This document shows, in pieces, positions 1 to 12,206 of a stretch of 64,000 bases of DNA. Every line of letters begins with the position of its first letter. Position 1 is the first letter of the stretch. The notes below the pieces were generated by a model. That model did not search any database and was not told the DNA's origin. It was given only the letters and a program-made list of their open reading frames with translations. The translations under genes were made by a program, and so were the position numbers. This stretch comes from Casuarina equisetifolia (taxonomy: Eukaryota; Streptophyta; Magnoliopsida; Fagales; Casuarinaceae): positions 12,755,938-12,819,937 of the forward strand of contig CM052358.1 in the NCBI GenBank assembly GCA_028551475.1, read 5' to 3'.

Positions 1-275
1 ATTTCAGTTCATGGAAGGAAGGAGTTTGCTTATGGGGAAGAATAGTGAACTCCAGACCTTCCGAACTCAAAGTAAGATCAATGCAAGGAAACTATTGAGC
101 AAAGCGGTAAGTGGCATGGAAATGACGGCACAAACGAAACAGTAGCTTAAGTGTTTCCTCCTGCCCCACCAGCTGTTTTCGCGTCTGAGCCGCTTCCTAA
201 AGGTCACGACATCGATGACTTTAGACCCCAAGTCCAGGTCACAGCCCCGGTGTCCGGCATTCCCTTAAAAACTAG
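1..275 (+). pseudogene. Broken single-domain CEP precursor, cut by window edge
   Basis: This is the 3' part of a CEP peptide-hormone precursor, closely related to the intact gene at 58607-58942 on the other strand; both share the motif FMEGRSLL after the signal peptide. Three lesions are visible by codon comparison. A one-base loss near 92-95 shifts the frame. An in-frame TAA at 148-150 replaces a GAA codon. A one-base loss just after DFRP (position 228/229) shifts the CEP domain itself, so the conserved GHSPGVGH part is readable only in another frame. The former stop corresponds to TAG at 273-275. The signal peptide and start lie left of the window. Pseudogene status is firm from the lesions; whether the locus is still transcribed is unknown. 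Confidence 0.88.
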
Positions 276-720
276 GGCTACTTTCGTAAACGTCTATGTG
301 CATGCGTGTGTCCATTTCCGTCCATTTCAGAACGTGTAGACGTTTGTACTCAATGGTTGTGCATTCAACAAGACGGTTTAATTTGTTGTTCTTCGTCTAC
401 AATACTATGTAATTGTTTGTCTTTCTTTATTTCCATCTTGTTGTCATCATCTGATTATTACAAAAGCCGCCATTCAACACGTGGGTGAGAATCATGATTA
501 CCATAAGTGACGATGACGTACATGTCAAAATCTGTCTATCAAAGTTCAGCAACCCAATGGAAAGAAGTAACTATCATCTTTCGCCCGTCCTGTGTTCGTA
601 TGATTCCTAAGTTGATAGATTTCTATGCTGTTGCACGTGATAGGCATGGCGAGAAGAACCCCAAAAGAACCGCATGCCACAATTTTTGTTAGTGAATCCC
701 TCAATTAAATCAGACCAATA
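276..720 (+). repeat. 3' flank duplicated in inverted orientation at 58070-58606
   Basis: The sequence downstream of the broken CEP matches the downstream flank of the minus-strand CEP at 58607-58942. Shared stretches include a GTACTC(A/C)ATGGTTGTGC block, a segment with GAGAATCATGATTACCAT, and the block around GGCATGGCGAGAAGAA. The match ends near 720. Apparent ORFs here (306-488, 507-692) are not conserved as reading frames between the copies, so I treat this as non-coding flank carried along in a segmental duplication. Confidence 0.75.
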
Positions 721-2944
721 GCTTCAGTGAAAAAATGTTATTGGCTTCTGAATCACTCCCAAGTCCCCTCATCGCATTACCTATATATATATATATAAGA
801 AAAAAATCAACTAGAACTGGTAGTTGATTAACACGTCACATTCGGCTGCCATTATCTGCCACAAAATTTCACGTCACACTCGGGGCTTTCTACCTGAAAA
901 AAGGGCCCAAGATTGTAAGTTTTCAGATTTGAGCTCTTCGCAACAACAAGCCCATCTATCCCAGCTAGCTCCATAGTACGAGAAAGGCCACTTGATCATC
1001 ACTTTGTAGTCTTAGTCATGACTCATGTCTACCATTTCCCCTCATAAAGGTACGGGTACAGTTTTGGAAATTTATTGCATATTACAAGGTTATTAAAAAT
1101 TCTTTACGACGACTAGTGGATTACCAGCCTACGTCATTCGAACGAGTGCACAGTGCATTACCAGAGAACAAAGTTTGAATCTCTGTCTTTCTTTTCCAAA
1201 ATTCTTCCGGTTGCCAAGAAAAGGAACAAAAAGTGAAAAAAAAAAAAGAACCATCTAACATGCATTCCAACGAACCTCGAAGAATAATCTGTATCAGGAA
1301 ATGCGAGTTCAGTTTTCCATATGCATCTAAATCGCTTCAATCTCCACGCCATGTATCTGAGTGCTTACTTTCTGGTATCGTCCATTATGTGAAACAATTA
1401 TGCTCTCTGAATGAAAGAAATGGCATTGCCAAAGTTTTTGTCCACTTCAGCTCATACCATCATAAAATTGACAGTTGAACGTTTGATTATGTGATAGTTG
1501 AGACTCTTACAGAATTATGAAAACAACGAGTATTAGCGCTATCTAGCTCTCCCCATTACAACAGACCTAGGCGAAAAAGTTTAGGTGAAATTAACCTAGA
1601 CGTGGTGAAAGATCATAGAAGAACTCGAACCGTCCATATTCGAAAGATTCCATGGATATTCGCTGATATATCTCAGCCAGACTTGCTCTCAGACAATGAA
1701 TGTCGCATTTTAATACTAATCACTAAGTGTCGTGCACCGTTGCTCATGCAGCACACCCTAACAAAACTGAAAACTCCAATTCTTTTTGTCTGAAGTAAAA
1801 TAAATTAATCTTTTCGATGAATAGTTATCTCCGAGCTCAGTGATTCCCTGGTTTGAGGAGCCAACCGTATGAAAGTAGTTCTGCAATATTCTCTGTATTT
1901 GCTTCATAAAACAGCAAAGCACTTCGGAATTCTCATCATTTGCATTGAGGCAAATGGGTGCTGTCAGCCATGGTGCTTTGGCTAGACTTTTGTTAGTTTT
2001 TTTTACCACGGTTCTTTGTTTTCTAAATGAATGTGTGGCTGCTGAACTCTAGAAATAGGCAACAGAGGCCATTGACATACAGTCAATCAATAGTTAATGT
2101 CAAAAACTGAGCAACAGGGATTGAGCTCGTGATTTCATCCATCAATCCAAAGCTATGGGAGTGAAGTATCATGATTAAAGACACTTTTACTATAATTGTA
2201 CATCTATTTCAAATAAATCAATGGTTATGCCCTTAAATTTATGTATTTTTTTATTTTTTAATGAATAAATTCACATATTCATAAAAAAAAAAAAAAAAGT
2301 TGGCTCCACTCAGATGTTGTCGGCATGTTTTTAATTTCGGTAGGTAAAACTCTTTGTGGCTTTTCCACTGATAGTGTCTTGCTTTTGAAAGAATCTTGAG
2401 ACGTGATTCGGTACATTCCGATTGGCAGCACAACAAACTTCAATGAAGAGTCAAGCCTAAACTCAAAAGTCAAATTATCATATAATTTACTTAGGACAGC
2501 TGAAAGTTGGTCAAATTTCGGCTTTCACATGAACCATCCACCAATTCTTAATTATGACAAAATACTTTTAACTACCATCAGTGAACATTCAACATTGGCT
2601 TTTCCACTAGCACTAGTGAATATTCAGTAGAATCAAAGAATATATAGGTGCATAAGATAATAACTTGACAATATACTTTAAAATTTTTAGACTAACTTCA
2701 CTCATTCCTTCAAACCTGATCATTTAAAAATGACATTGTTATATATACAAAAGATTTCAAGCTAAGATTTTTTTATGAGTAAAATAGATTTAAATATCTA
2801 GTAGATAACTATTCATGATAAGACTAGAAACGTACCCTTATGTTAAGACCACATAAAGTATTACATAAAATAAAAAATATTCTGATTTAATTTCCAAGTA
2901 CGTTCAATATATAAGTTTCACAGTTATTTTGGGTATCCTTTCTC
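721..2944. other. Intergenic, no gene seen; one retroposon tail
   Basis: There is a short (TA) run at about 783-797 and low-complexity A/T tracts. A 3'-end fragment of a dispersed retroposon ends in a poly-A tract at 2283-2298. It is preceded by AATTCACATATTCAT, which recurs nearly unchanged before the poly-A at 18551-18568. I see no supportable coding region; the short ORFs have no recognisable domain and unremarkable composition. Confidence 0.5.
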
Positions 2945-3545
2945 TTTTTTTTTTTGATAGAAAAGTAGGTTTGCATTAATAGAGTTTATTGTACATATAC
3001 ATAATAGTATACTTCAATACAACAAAAGGTACAATAGTATAAGAAGATGGAGGTTGTAAGCTTTTAAATTTCACTCAAAATGATATTTTTCTAGAAAATT
3101 TTTATATTTTAAAACAAAAAAAATTCTTTGTTATACAATTTTTCTTATTTTTGCCAACATGATAACATTTCCTTGGATATCTTCCATACATCAAAAAGTC
3201 TCTTGACAATTGCAAGAGTAATTTTTTTTGAATTAGCTATCTATCATTGTTTTTGTTTCAAATAGCACAAACAAATGAAGAAAATACAAATTTAAAGCAT
3301 CTCATAAAAAAAAAGTCTTAAAATTCTTACCTTTCACGTGATAAAAAAGTCAACTGGTTCTTGCATTTTATGACAAATTAGACAATTGTATATTGAGAAT
3401 AGTCTTTAGACATTCTCATATTATTATAGAGTTTGAATACCTTGTAAAGATGTGGTCCCTAGATTCATCTTATGTGTGACATAGGCATTAATTCTTTTCT
3501 CCAGATACTCTAGAAAAGCTAAAGCACATCCCTTGTTACTAAATG
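2945..3545 (-). mobile_element. 5'-truncated LINE 3'-end fragment
   Basis: The segment begins on the + strand with a poly-T run (2945-2955), the complement of a poly-A tail. It then matches the 3' end of the larger LINE at 8061 onward: both have a TTTGATxxAAAxGTA start, a stretch of short A/T-rich 3'-UTR, and a shared block about 110-170 bases in (AAGCCTTCAAATCTCATTCAAAAT in one copy, diverged in the other). No coding domain remains. The inner boundary near 3545 is approximate. Confidence 0.6.
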
Positions 3546-3549
3546 ATCC

Positions 3550-5085
3550 TATATAGCTACCTATAGTACTATATATTGAAAGTAACCGCATGCGAGTTCC
3601 TCTTTAGATTCATTAGCTTTAATGCTTATTACGTTAGGAACAAAAGAAAATTGTTTTGGATCGTCATGTGTCAGCGGGCGCCGTTGGCTTCTGCTTTCGT
3701 GGCTGCGCATCGCTTCCCCCGGTTCCTTTCTCTCCTCTATGGAAGGGCGGCCGTTTCCACTCGGCTTCTGGACTATAGATAAGATGGGAGATAGAACTAC
3801 AGCTTTAAGTGATGATTCCACTGGTAAAGTCATATATTCTTTTTATTTGGTACAATGCATGCCGCGTAAATGGAAATTTCCATAGTACCTAAAAAATGTG
3901 TTAACTTGGTGCCCTCACACCATGATTTGAGACATTTTTAGAGGGAATGTTGGTGTGGGTAGATTGGCAAATTATGGCCATCATGTTTTGGATGTGTAAA
4001 TTTTTGATCAATTAGGCTCCCTACCAAGCTTATGCAATAATGCTTTTAAGAACAATTAGTTTGGTTTAGGGAAATAAGCCTCCAAGGGTGACATCTATAT
4101 GCGACTTTGTGTATCTTTGTTTTTGCAAAATATGTATGCTAACGTTGAGAACTTGGTTTGTAGGTTATTCAATTTCATTTTTTAAGGGTTACTTTTTTAG
4201 ATACTATCTTTTATATTTTTACAAGTTATGATTATTATAGTCAATCTTATTTTTCATAAATAAAATGTGTCAAGGTATTGTCTCTATTTTTTTTAAAGAA
4301 AATATTCTTAGAAAGTAAAGATAGGTATTCCACGAAATTCACTCGAGATGCAACTATGCATTTAAAGGTAAAATCATTATCATGGGAAAGTGTTCCAGGG
4401 TCCATATCTTCTTTCCGCTCTCTCCAAGGTTCTCTATATGAACGCATCATCAGGCTGTAAAATTATACGAAGAGCCATGTAAACTTTTTGGAAGTGTACT
4501 TCCAGCTCCTAGGTTCGTGAAAATAGGATTGAAAATGCTTAAAGTACAAAAGTAATGGGCCTTCAGCAGAGTGCGGAGGAAATATGGTTGGAAAGCTGAC
4601 CTTGTCTGGCTGAGAATATTCCCGTTTGCAAGAATAAAAGTGGGGAGCCATAACTGAGCAACCATGACAAAATGTGGTTAAAACCAAGAAAGGTGGGGGA
4701 CATGGAATACCCAAATTGTCCTTCACATACATCAACTTTGTTATATACATATGATATTTCCCCCAGCTTGTTGTTAACGCAAGATAGAAACTACACCTAC
4801 AACATCACGATATAAAATTCTCATTCTAGCTGTCGCCATCATGTTCATAACTTTGGATTGTGTACAGGAATATATTGGCATCCAACACTGCGCACGTTGG
4901 ATTTTCTGTATCCTACTGCCCTTCTACTGTTAAAATAATAACATAAAGAGCGGTTTCCATATTGACAGATCCTAGTAACGTAAGGCCATGACTACAAACG
5001 CTACTTTGAGTAAGCAAGTGAGTGGAGAGTCAACACTTCAATAATGCTGACGAAGAAACCTCGCCGACTTGTGTTCTGGAAGTTC
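3550..5085 (+). promoter_or_regulatory. Upstream region of single-domain CEP, unit 1 copy
   Basis: This stretch is homologous to 45000-46164 and partly to 26580-27178, the upstream regions of the two other array single-domain CEP genes. Landmarks include TATACGAAGAGCCATG (4464 and 45532 regions) and GAAAGCTGAC(C/A)TTGTCTGGCTGA. Conservation upstream of three paralogues suggests promoter sequence, although recent duplication alone could explain it. The ORFs here are not conserved between copies. Confidence 0.6.
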
Positions 5086-5093
5086 TATAAATA
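5086..5093 (+). promoter_or_regulatory. TATA box of CEP at 5283
   Basis: TATAAATA sits about 190 bases before the ATG. The same octamer occurs at the matching place in the paralogues (27179-27186, 46165-46172), which supports it as a core promoter element. Confidence 0.75.
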
Positions 5094-5282
5094 CCCCGCA
5101 GAGCAAAAGGTTTGAGTAATTCATTTGCTTAGTTGATTTTAGCTCCAGGCACCTTGTGTTGCTTAGCTAATTTCCACTGAACACTAAGCAACTTTCTTGC
5201 TTGCTTAATCAGCTCATTCAAAACACCCCTACGATCTCTTTCTCTTTCCCTGAATCGGCGTTTTCACTCGCTCTGAATCCTG

Positions 5283-5609
5283 ATGACGACGCTGAGCAAG
5301 TTAACGCGTGCTTTTCTTTTCCTTGTTTTCATTTCTTCACTTGAAGTGAAATGTATTCAGGGAAGACGCTTGCCGACTAATGAATTCCAAAACCTCTCGA
5401 CTCAAAATAAAATCTCTGAGAAGGAAAATATTGAGAATGGTAAGTTGCTTGGCCATGACACAGCAAACGAAGCAATTACTAAAGTTCCTCTTCCTACATC
5501 AACAGTTCTAGATGTGTCTGAGCTGCCTCCTTCAGGTCATGGCATCCATGACTTCAGGCCCACAGCCCCAGGTCACAGTCCTGGTGTCGGGCATTCACTT
5601 CGAAATTAG
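5283..5609 (+). CDS. CEP: CEP peptide-hormone precursor, single domain
   Basis: A 108-residue secreted precursor. Residues 8-22 form a hydrophobic signal core (FLFLVFISSL), with likely cleavage near CIQG/RR at 24-28. Residues 29-89 are a variable, charged spacer with the family-specific stretch GKLLGHDTANEA (53-64). The CEP domain DFRPTAPGHSPGVGH is at 90-104, followed only by SLRN, the usual near-C-terminal placement. In the CEP family the 15-mer is released, proline-hydroxylated, and perceived by CEPR-type LRR receptor kinases in nitrogen-demand and root signalling; that role is inferred. The ATG aligns with the start of the paralogue at 27470, in a conserved leader ending CxATGACG. The gene is intronless, with a TATA box at 5086. 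It is the unit 1 single-domain gene. Confidence 0.93.
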   Translation: MTTLSKLTRAFLFLVFISSLEVKCIQGRRLPTNEFQNLSTQNKISEKENIENGKLLGHDTANEAITKVPLPTSTVLDVSELPPSGHGIHDFRPTAPGHSPGVGHSLRN

Positions 5610-7841
5610 CACTACTTCTCAGTACTCCTGCTTTTAATATAACGCACAGGTTTCCATTCATCATGCAGGAAATTAATTAAATTGTCCATATATTTTCAAG
5701 GATGGTGTTCTGGGGTAGTTTGTGTTCATTTCATTGGTGAATCTAAGATTTGTAAGGCTAATGGTCTTATCCTACTGAATGTGCACGCAATAGAGTCGTT
5801 TTTCAATTGTTGCTCATTTTTCAGTGGAATCTTATGGAGCTTTTATGTTTATTTATCTTGCCGTTATTGTCATCTGATAAAACAAAGCTCCTAATTCATA
5901 GACGGGGGAAAATTCCCAATTACTATGAGTGCGTGCCTATAGTCCAACTCGAAATTATCAAAGTTCATCAACAAAAGGCGAAAGAATTGACTGAATTTTA
6001 GTAAAATAACCACCTTCACATGAGCTTTAGTCGATAATTTCCCCTACAATGTTGTCCATGACGCATATAGATTGAAGAACCATTAAGATCACGCTGTGGC
6101 AACACATTCGACGGATAACCCTGATGTCACCTTTCTTTCAGCCAGACCGTGCTAATCACCTGGTATTCTTGATTTATTGGCATATAAAGTAGCCGGTATG
6201 GAAACCATGAAACGTAGCATATATGAGCTGGGCTTGTTGTTCTCACCTTTAAAATGACAAGCATACTTCTGAGGTGCCTTTCGGTTACAGCTTTTAGCTT
6301 TTATCCAAAACTTTAACTCTTTCTAGCAGGAATATGTAACTGTTCTCATGTGTGTGCGCGCATGTGTGATAATGTGGCTACAGGATATCATGTGGAAGGT
6401 TTTATTATATTCTCATGCTAGCTTCATAAAGCAAAAATGTTCATTTCATCCATATGCTGGTGATCTCGTTGTAGTTTTTAGATGTATATGTCATCCAGAT
6501 ACCAAAAGTTTCCGATCTTAATTTTTACTCTATTGTAGAGTTCAGCTTCAACAATTAATTGCATTATACTAATAAACTTATTAAGTTATAAAATCTTCAG
6601 AAACAGCAGCGTAATTTTCTTCCTGATAATTTCTGTTTTCATGTGCAATTATCACAGAAATCACGTCATTTATACTTCTTTCTAATTTTATATAATTTTG
6701 AGAAACAATTTTGTTCAAATGTCTATACGTTATGATCTTTATTAACTAAAAATATATTTCTTTGTAATGGAGTGCTGAATGCACCACGAAACAACAAAAC
6801 TCATACATCTTCTCTCATTATTCTTTCACTTAACAAACATAAGAAAAAAATTATTTATTCCTTCATGATTGCAATAGCTTTCCATGGGTTCAAGTGACTT
6901 CAAAGTTTCATTTGTGTCTAACTGTTTTCCATCTCTATGTCTGTAACATGGTATCTCGTCTTACTATGCAATAATCTTTCTAGAGCCACTGGAGCTAGTG
7001 TAAATCTGATATTTTCACGAGGCATGAAAATTTGGAGAATTTGGCATGCATATCAAAGGTCCAACCTCTTATCTATCAATAGAAGCTAGAAGAAAACTAT
7101 TAGTGGAAATATTCAGTTATAATTCACCATAGAATTTGTCATGAAGCATATGTTGTCTGTGGCTTTTACATGTATGTATGTATATATAACATGCACACTA
7201 ACGTATCCATTCAATGTCAAACTTGAGACCAGAGACTTTAGGCAATGTCTACTCCCAACTAGTCAAACACATATTTACTATCTATGGCTTTTAGGTTTTA
7301 TACATAAATGGACAACTTGTGACATCAAGAAATGAGTTACTTTTAGATTCTAATTGTTAGCAGTAAAGTTAAAGTTGAGTTTAATTTTGAACCTGAGATT
7401 TCAAAGTGTATTATATGAAGTCGCGTGACTTAAGTTTGATCCATACAGGAACAAACCAATTTCATATTAAATCCAACAAGTTCTATTATACCATGCTTGA
7501 ATTAGACAAACACTTAATACAGGTTTCATGAGAGTTATGTGCAGAAACTTAAACCTAAGATTTCATTTCACTTTTCTTTCTTTCTTTCTTTCTTCTTCTT
7601 CTTTTTTTTTTCCTATTGATACTCATGTGAAATCATGTTCATTCAGCTACTATCCTCTAAAGTTCCTTTTTTTTTCCTTGTTTTAAGAAAATGATTTCCT
7701 TGCTTGTAGGCACCATATGAACCCTAACGTTTTTGTTGATTTTAAACTTCTATACTTCTTTTTTTATTACTAAGTTATCATGAAATAATTTTCCACTAGA
7801 TGTGGAAGTTCTTCTTATACGTTTGTTGGATCTGAAATGCT
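5610..7841 (+). repeat. 3' flank of CEP, duplicated downstream of 27470 gene
   Basis: Non-coding, A/T-rich sequence paralogous to 27803-30275; for example GGAGCTAGTG(T/C)A near 6990 and the block CTTCTATACTTCTTTT near 7749 recur at 29600 and 30190. The part at 5890-6120 also matches 47070-47300 in unit 3, but it is missing from unit 2. Around 6121-6150 lies the uninterrupted sequence that carries an LTR-like insertion in units 2 and 3. No gene is supported here. Confidence 0.7.
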
Positions 7842-9317
7842 AAAGATCAACCTAGATAGTAATAGAATCTAAAACAAGGCCAATGTTATTGAATGCATTT
7901 TTTAGCACAAATCGATAATATCAATCGTAGTGCTACAAGTCAAGTTCTAAATCTATAAAGATGGTGGCCATTATTCAAAATATTTTATTATATTTTTGCT
8001 AGATAATCAAATTTGTTAATAATAAGTGTTACCAAAGTGGTTTTTGAAAAGTCTTCCATATTTTTTTTGATGAAAAGGTAAATTGTATTAATAAATATTA
8101 AAGTACAGAAGCACAAGGATATACCATAACATTGCAAAAGTTATCATATCTATGAAAAAGTAGAAGTTAAAAGCCTTCAAATCTCATTCAAAATTAAATT
8201 TTCTTGGGAGGATTTTATATTTTTAAACAAAGAAGCTCTCCTTCATACTACCTTCCTTACTTTTATCAAGAGAATAGGGATATCAATTATTTTCTCCTGA
8301 AAACGTATTATATTTTGAACAAACCTATATACAATAAATACAAGCTAAGAAAGATATCTTAAGAAGTTTAGTAGCTAAATCTTTTTCTTTACTTATTTTG
8401 ATCATTCATTGTAGTTCTTCATTTTATCCTCTAATGTCACGTCAAAATTCATTTTGAGCAAGAATACTTTTCCAAATCATCTTTATCCGTGCACATTTAA
8501 AAAAGAGATAACTCCTATTTTCTATAAGAGACTAACAAAAATTACAATATATGCTTAACAAAGGAAGTTGCCATACAATTTCTATTATTGTCAAAAGTTG
8601 GTCCTTATAAACAAGCCATTGAATGAGATTATATTTGCTAATGCTACCAATCTAAATTAAATCATACCAAACTACCATTTCATCAACTTGCCAAAGATCA
8701 TTATAAATATTTTGGCAACAATATATAGAACTCAAGAGAACAAAGGTAAGTGTGAGCTTTAACTTGAAAAGACCTTGCTAACTTCAAACCATGGTACATT
8801 TTATGTCCAACTGCATTATTGAAGTTCTTTTATACTTTGTACTATGAATCCATTTACTTCATAATGAAGCTTTTGAGAAATTTATGAGATTCCAAAACAT
8901 ATGTCCCGAAAGGACTTTATTCTAAATTTTATGATTTGGCAAATCTAATTCCCTTACTTTTTCTTAGTGAGTAAACAGTTTGTTAAGATAATTTGTAAAA
9001 ATGATGTAGATCTATATTACTTGCCCATAAGAATTTCCTTGTCTTTTTCTTAATCTCATAAATTGTTTACTTTGGTAGTCAAAAGACTTCTATTCAAAAT
9101 GTAAATATGAAAATGAAGACAAATTTCGCCAATTGTAATCTTCCCATATAGCTTAGATGTTTTATTCCCAACCTTATATTCTTTCAAGTATTTTATCTAT
9201 TAGACCTTTACAATCAGCTTGAGTTAGTCTTTTCGTGATAAGGAAAACTCCAAGATTTCTAATGGGGAATGAACCCTTAAGGAAAGGAGTATGATGAAGT
9301 ATAAGAAGTTGTTACTA

Positions 9318-9917
9318 TTATAATAACCTCAGAAAGAAAATCTGACATTTGTTTAAGTTGTACTTTAAACCTATAAGGTTAGTAAATTCTTTCAAAGCTT
9401 CTATAAAATAGATGATTGAGTTCACGTTACCATGAGAGAAGAAAAATAAATCATTATCGAAACATAAATGAGTCTCTTTTTTAGATTTGAAAAACACCAT
9501 TGTGGAGGTCTTTGTAATAATAATTTTGTTATGTATTTCCATGATTAATACAAATAAAAATGGGAATAAGGGATCACCTTATCACAATCTGTTAGTACCT
9601 TTAAAATATCATGCATATTCTCCATTGAAGTTTATTGAAAATCTCATAATAATACACTCACTTATAAGATCAACCAATTATTAAGGAGTGTTGATGGCTT
9701 TCAAAACTCCTAATATTACATCACATTTGACCATGTCATATGCTTTCATAAGATCAATTTTTATGGCCATACATTTACCTTTGTATCCTTTGTGATAGAT
9801 ATGTAAAAGTTCTTGGCAAAGCATAATATTCTCCAAAATCTGTTGTCCTTTAATGGAGGTTGTTTGGATATGGCTGAAGAATGAAGGTAAAATAAGGCTT
9901 ATCATTTCAGCAAGCAT
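9318..9917 (-). pseudogene. LINE reverse transcriptase fragments
   Basis: Minus-strand pieces in different frames carry plant LINE reverse-transcriptase signatures. At 9681-9917 the segment GQQILENIMLCQELLHIYHK leads to KCMAIKIDLMKAYDMV, matching the typical 'KGRQI.DNI..AQEL' and 'KIDL.KAYD' blocks. At 9318-9542 CFDNDLFFFSHG corresponds to the catalytic 'FADDLLLFS' block, with the first Asp of the ADD-like motif changed to Asn in the form DND. Frame breaks between the blocks show that the gene is non-functional. Confidence 0.75.
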
Positions 9918-10986
9918 CTTAGAAATGATTTTATATAGAACATTACAACATATTATTAGTCAGTAATCCTTGGTGTAAATTGGATTAAGAACCTTAGGAA
10001 CTAAAGAAGGCAATATAGAATTAGTAGCTTTCAATAAATTTCTAGAGGAGAAGAATTTTGTACATCATCTTCTAAATCTCTTCCAACAATAGGTCATGCT
10101 TTCTTATAGAACAAATTGTTATACCCATCAAGCCTAGAAGCTTTAAAATCATGAATGCCCCAAAGTTTTTTAATAACATTAGAACATTAAAAAATTGGCA
10201 AATTATGTAATGCATTAATGTTCTCTTGTAATAGAGAAGCGTACCTCTTAGAGTGGATACTTCCAAAGTTGCCAAGGATTGACTAATAATAGGAAATAAT
10301 AACAAACCTCAATTCCTTCTCATTTATAATAATTGGGCCATCCTTTAGTATTAGTTTATTAATTTTGTTTTGAGCTCTCCTACACATCAATGATGCCAAG
10401 AAAATCTTAATATTGTTATTCTTTTTTGCTAACTATACATTTCTTGATTTTTGTTTAAGAAAGATTTCTTCATGTTTACTCATAGCAAGGAGTTGCTTAA
10501 GTTGTGATTTCTCCTCATAACATGTATATGGACAATAAGGATTAATCTCTAACCTCATTTGAATTTTCTTTAAATTTTCTCTTGCATCCTTTACCTTCTA
10601 GTTCAAATCTTCAAAATCATTGGCATTGAGTTTCTTGAAAGGATTCTTTAAAGCTTTTAATTTTTACACAACCCGAAACATTTTTTAAGTCATCTACTTC
10701 TATTTTGAGTCATCTAAAATTTGAGCAATTAGTCCAAAAATGAAAAAAATTGAATGAAAATTTCTTTTTGCTTGTGGGATTTTCAAATTTTATTAAATAT
10801 AGAGAGTGATCCAACACACTAGGAAATAAAGATTTAATTATGAATCTATCAAAATTAAGCATCCATTTTGCATTGGTAAGGACTATAAATTTTGCTAGCT
10901 CAAAGACTAGTTTTTAAGCTTATATTTGTCCATGTGAACAGAGGACCATAAAATAAAAGTTCAGTCAATATTATATTCTTAATCAT

Positions 10987-11193
10987 TTATTTCAAATTCT
11001 CCATTCTTTGTGTCCATTTAACATTTAGGCCAATTCGCCCATTGATATTCTGTATTTCATTAAAATCTCCTATAAGTAACCAAAGAACATTGTTTATAGT
11101 AAGATTAGAAAAGCTTGTACGTTCAACCCATAACTCTTTACGTTCAACTTCTAAGCTACTTGTATATATTGCAGACAATGCATAAGGGTGCAA
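10987..11193 (-). pseudogene. LINE endonuclease fragment
   Basis: The minus-strand peptide ending LLIGDFNEIQNINGRIG matches the conserved GDFN block of the apurinic/apyrimidinic-type endonuclease encoded upstream of reverse transcriptase in plant LINEs. It lies at the right distance and order relative to the RT fragments at 9318-9917. Only this part of the domain is readable. Confidence 0.65.
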
Positions 11194-11965
11194 ACTTGGT
11201 TTTTCAATTAGGCAGTGGATGACTTGAGATGAGGAACTTTTAATTGTAAATTGTAGTTCAAAGGCTTTTCAAAGAACCTAAATTTGACCAAGACACTAGA
11301 ATTGAGAGGTTTATTCTCTTCAAGAGTGCATCTTTATTTTCTTTTCTAACTTTATGTTCAATCAAAATAATAATGTTAAGGGGGGTATGGGACAAAAATA
11401 AATTTTGCTACTTCCTTTATTCTAAGGCTTTTATTTAAGTCCCTTACATTTCAAAAAAGTACTTTCATTTATTGGGAGGTTTATTCTCTTCCCCCATTAA
11501 CCTAACATCTCTAATAGGACCTATGGTGGTGGAAGGTATGTCCTCCACTAGTATTACAAACTTATTTCTAAATATGACCTTTTGCTCCTTTCCTTTTTTT
11601 TTACTAGAAGATTTTGACTTTATAGTACCTAGGGAAGAGTCAAGAATCCTACTATTTCTTTTGGTTGAACAACAATACATGTCTATTTCAAATTTTCCTA
11701 GGAATTCACTACTTATGTGTATTTGCTTTATCCAAGTATAGTGGTTCTCCTAACACATTGCTCACATAACTCATTGTCATATTGGTCTACAACACATGAG
11801 GGACATTATATAATCACACCCAAATGGGAACTAGAGAAATTTTTTTTTTCCAATCTAGTGAAGGGGTGCCATTTTAACCTGCAATATCTCATACTTCTAC
11901 TTCCATAACCTCCTCCATTGTCTTAATATTTGAGAAGTGAAAGAAAAATAAATTATTTTCAGTCA

Positions 11966-12205
11966 CTAAAACTTTAGATAAGTTTTTTTTCCCCATAATT
12001 TTTCTACAAGTATTTTTATTAAATAATAAAAGATATTTTTAGTTAGGAAATAACCCACAAGACAATTTTCAAAGTGACTTTTACCTTCATCAATAGCCTC
12101 TAATGGAGGTATTCCAACAATTTTATTTCCCTTCATGGAAGGAGGATGATAGTTTAATTTAGCTATTTTCATCATATTACCCATTGTAATATGTTTCAAA
12201 GACAC
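11966..12205 (-). pseudogene. LINE ORF1 (gag-like) fragment
   Basis: The minus-strand peptide contains NCLVGYFLTKNIFYYLIKIL and a following KLWG, resembling the DUF4283-type segment (NxLVGxFLG...P...V...L..LW) of plant LINE ORF1 proteins. It is cut immediately upstream by the LTR-like insertion at 12207. Further ORF1-like sequence continues beyond that insertion at about 13551-13943 (for example FKSSIDDLAKI). Confidence 0.6.
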
Positions 12206-12206
12206 C

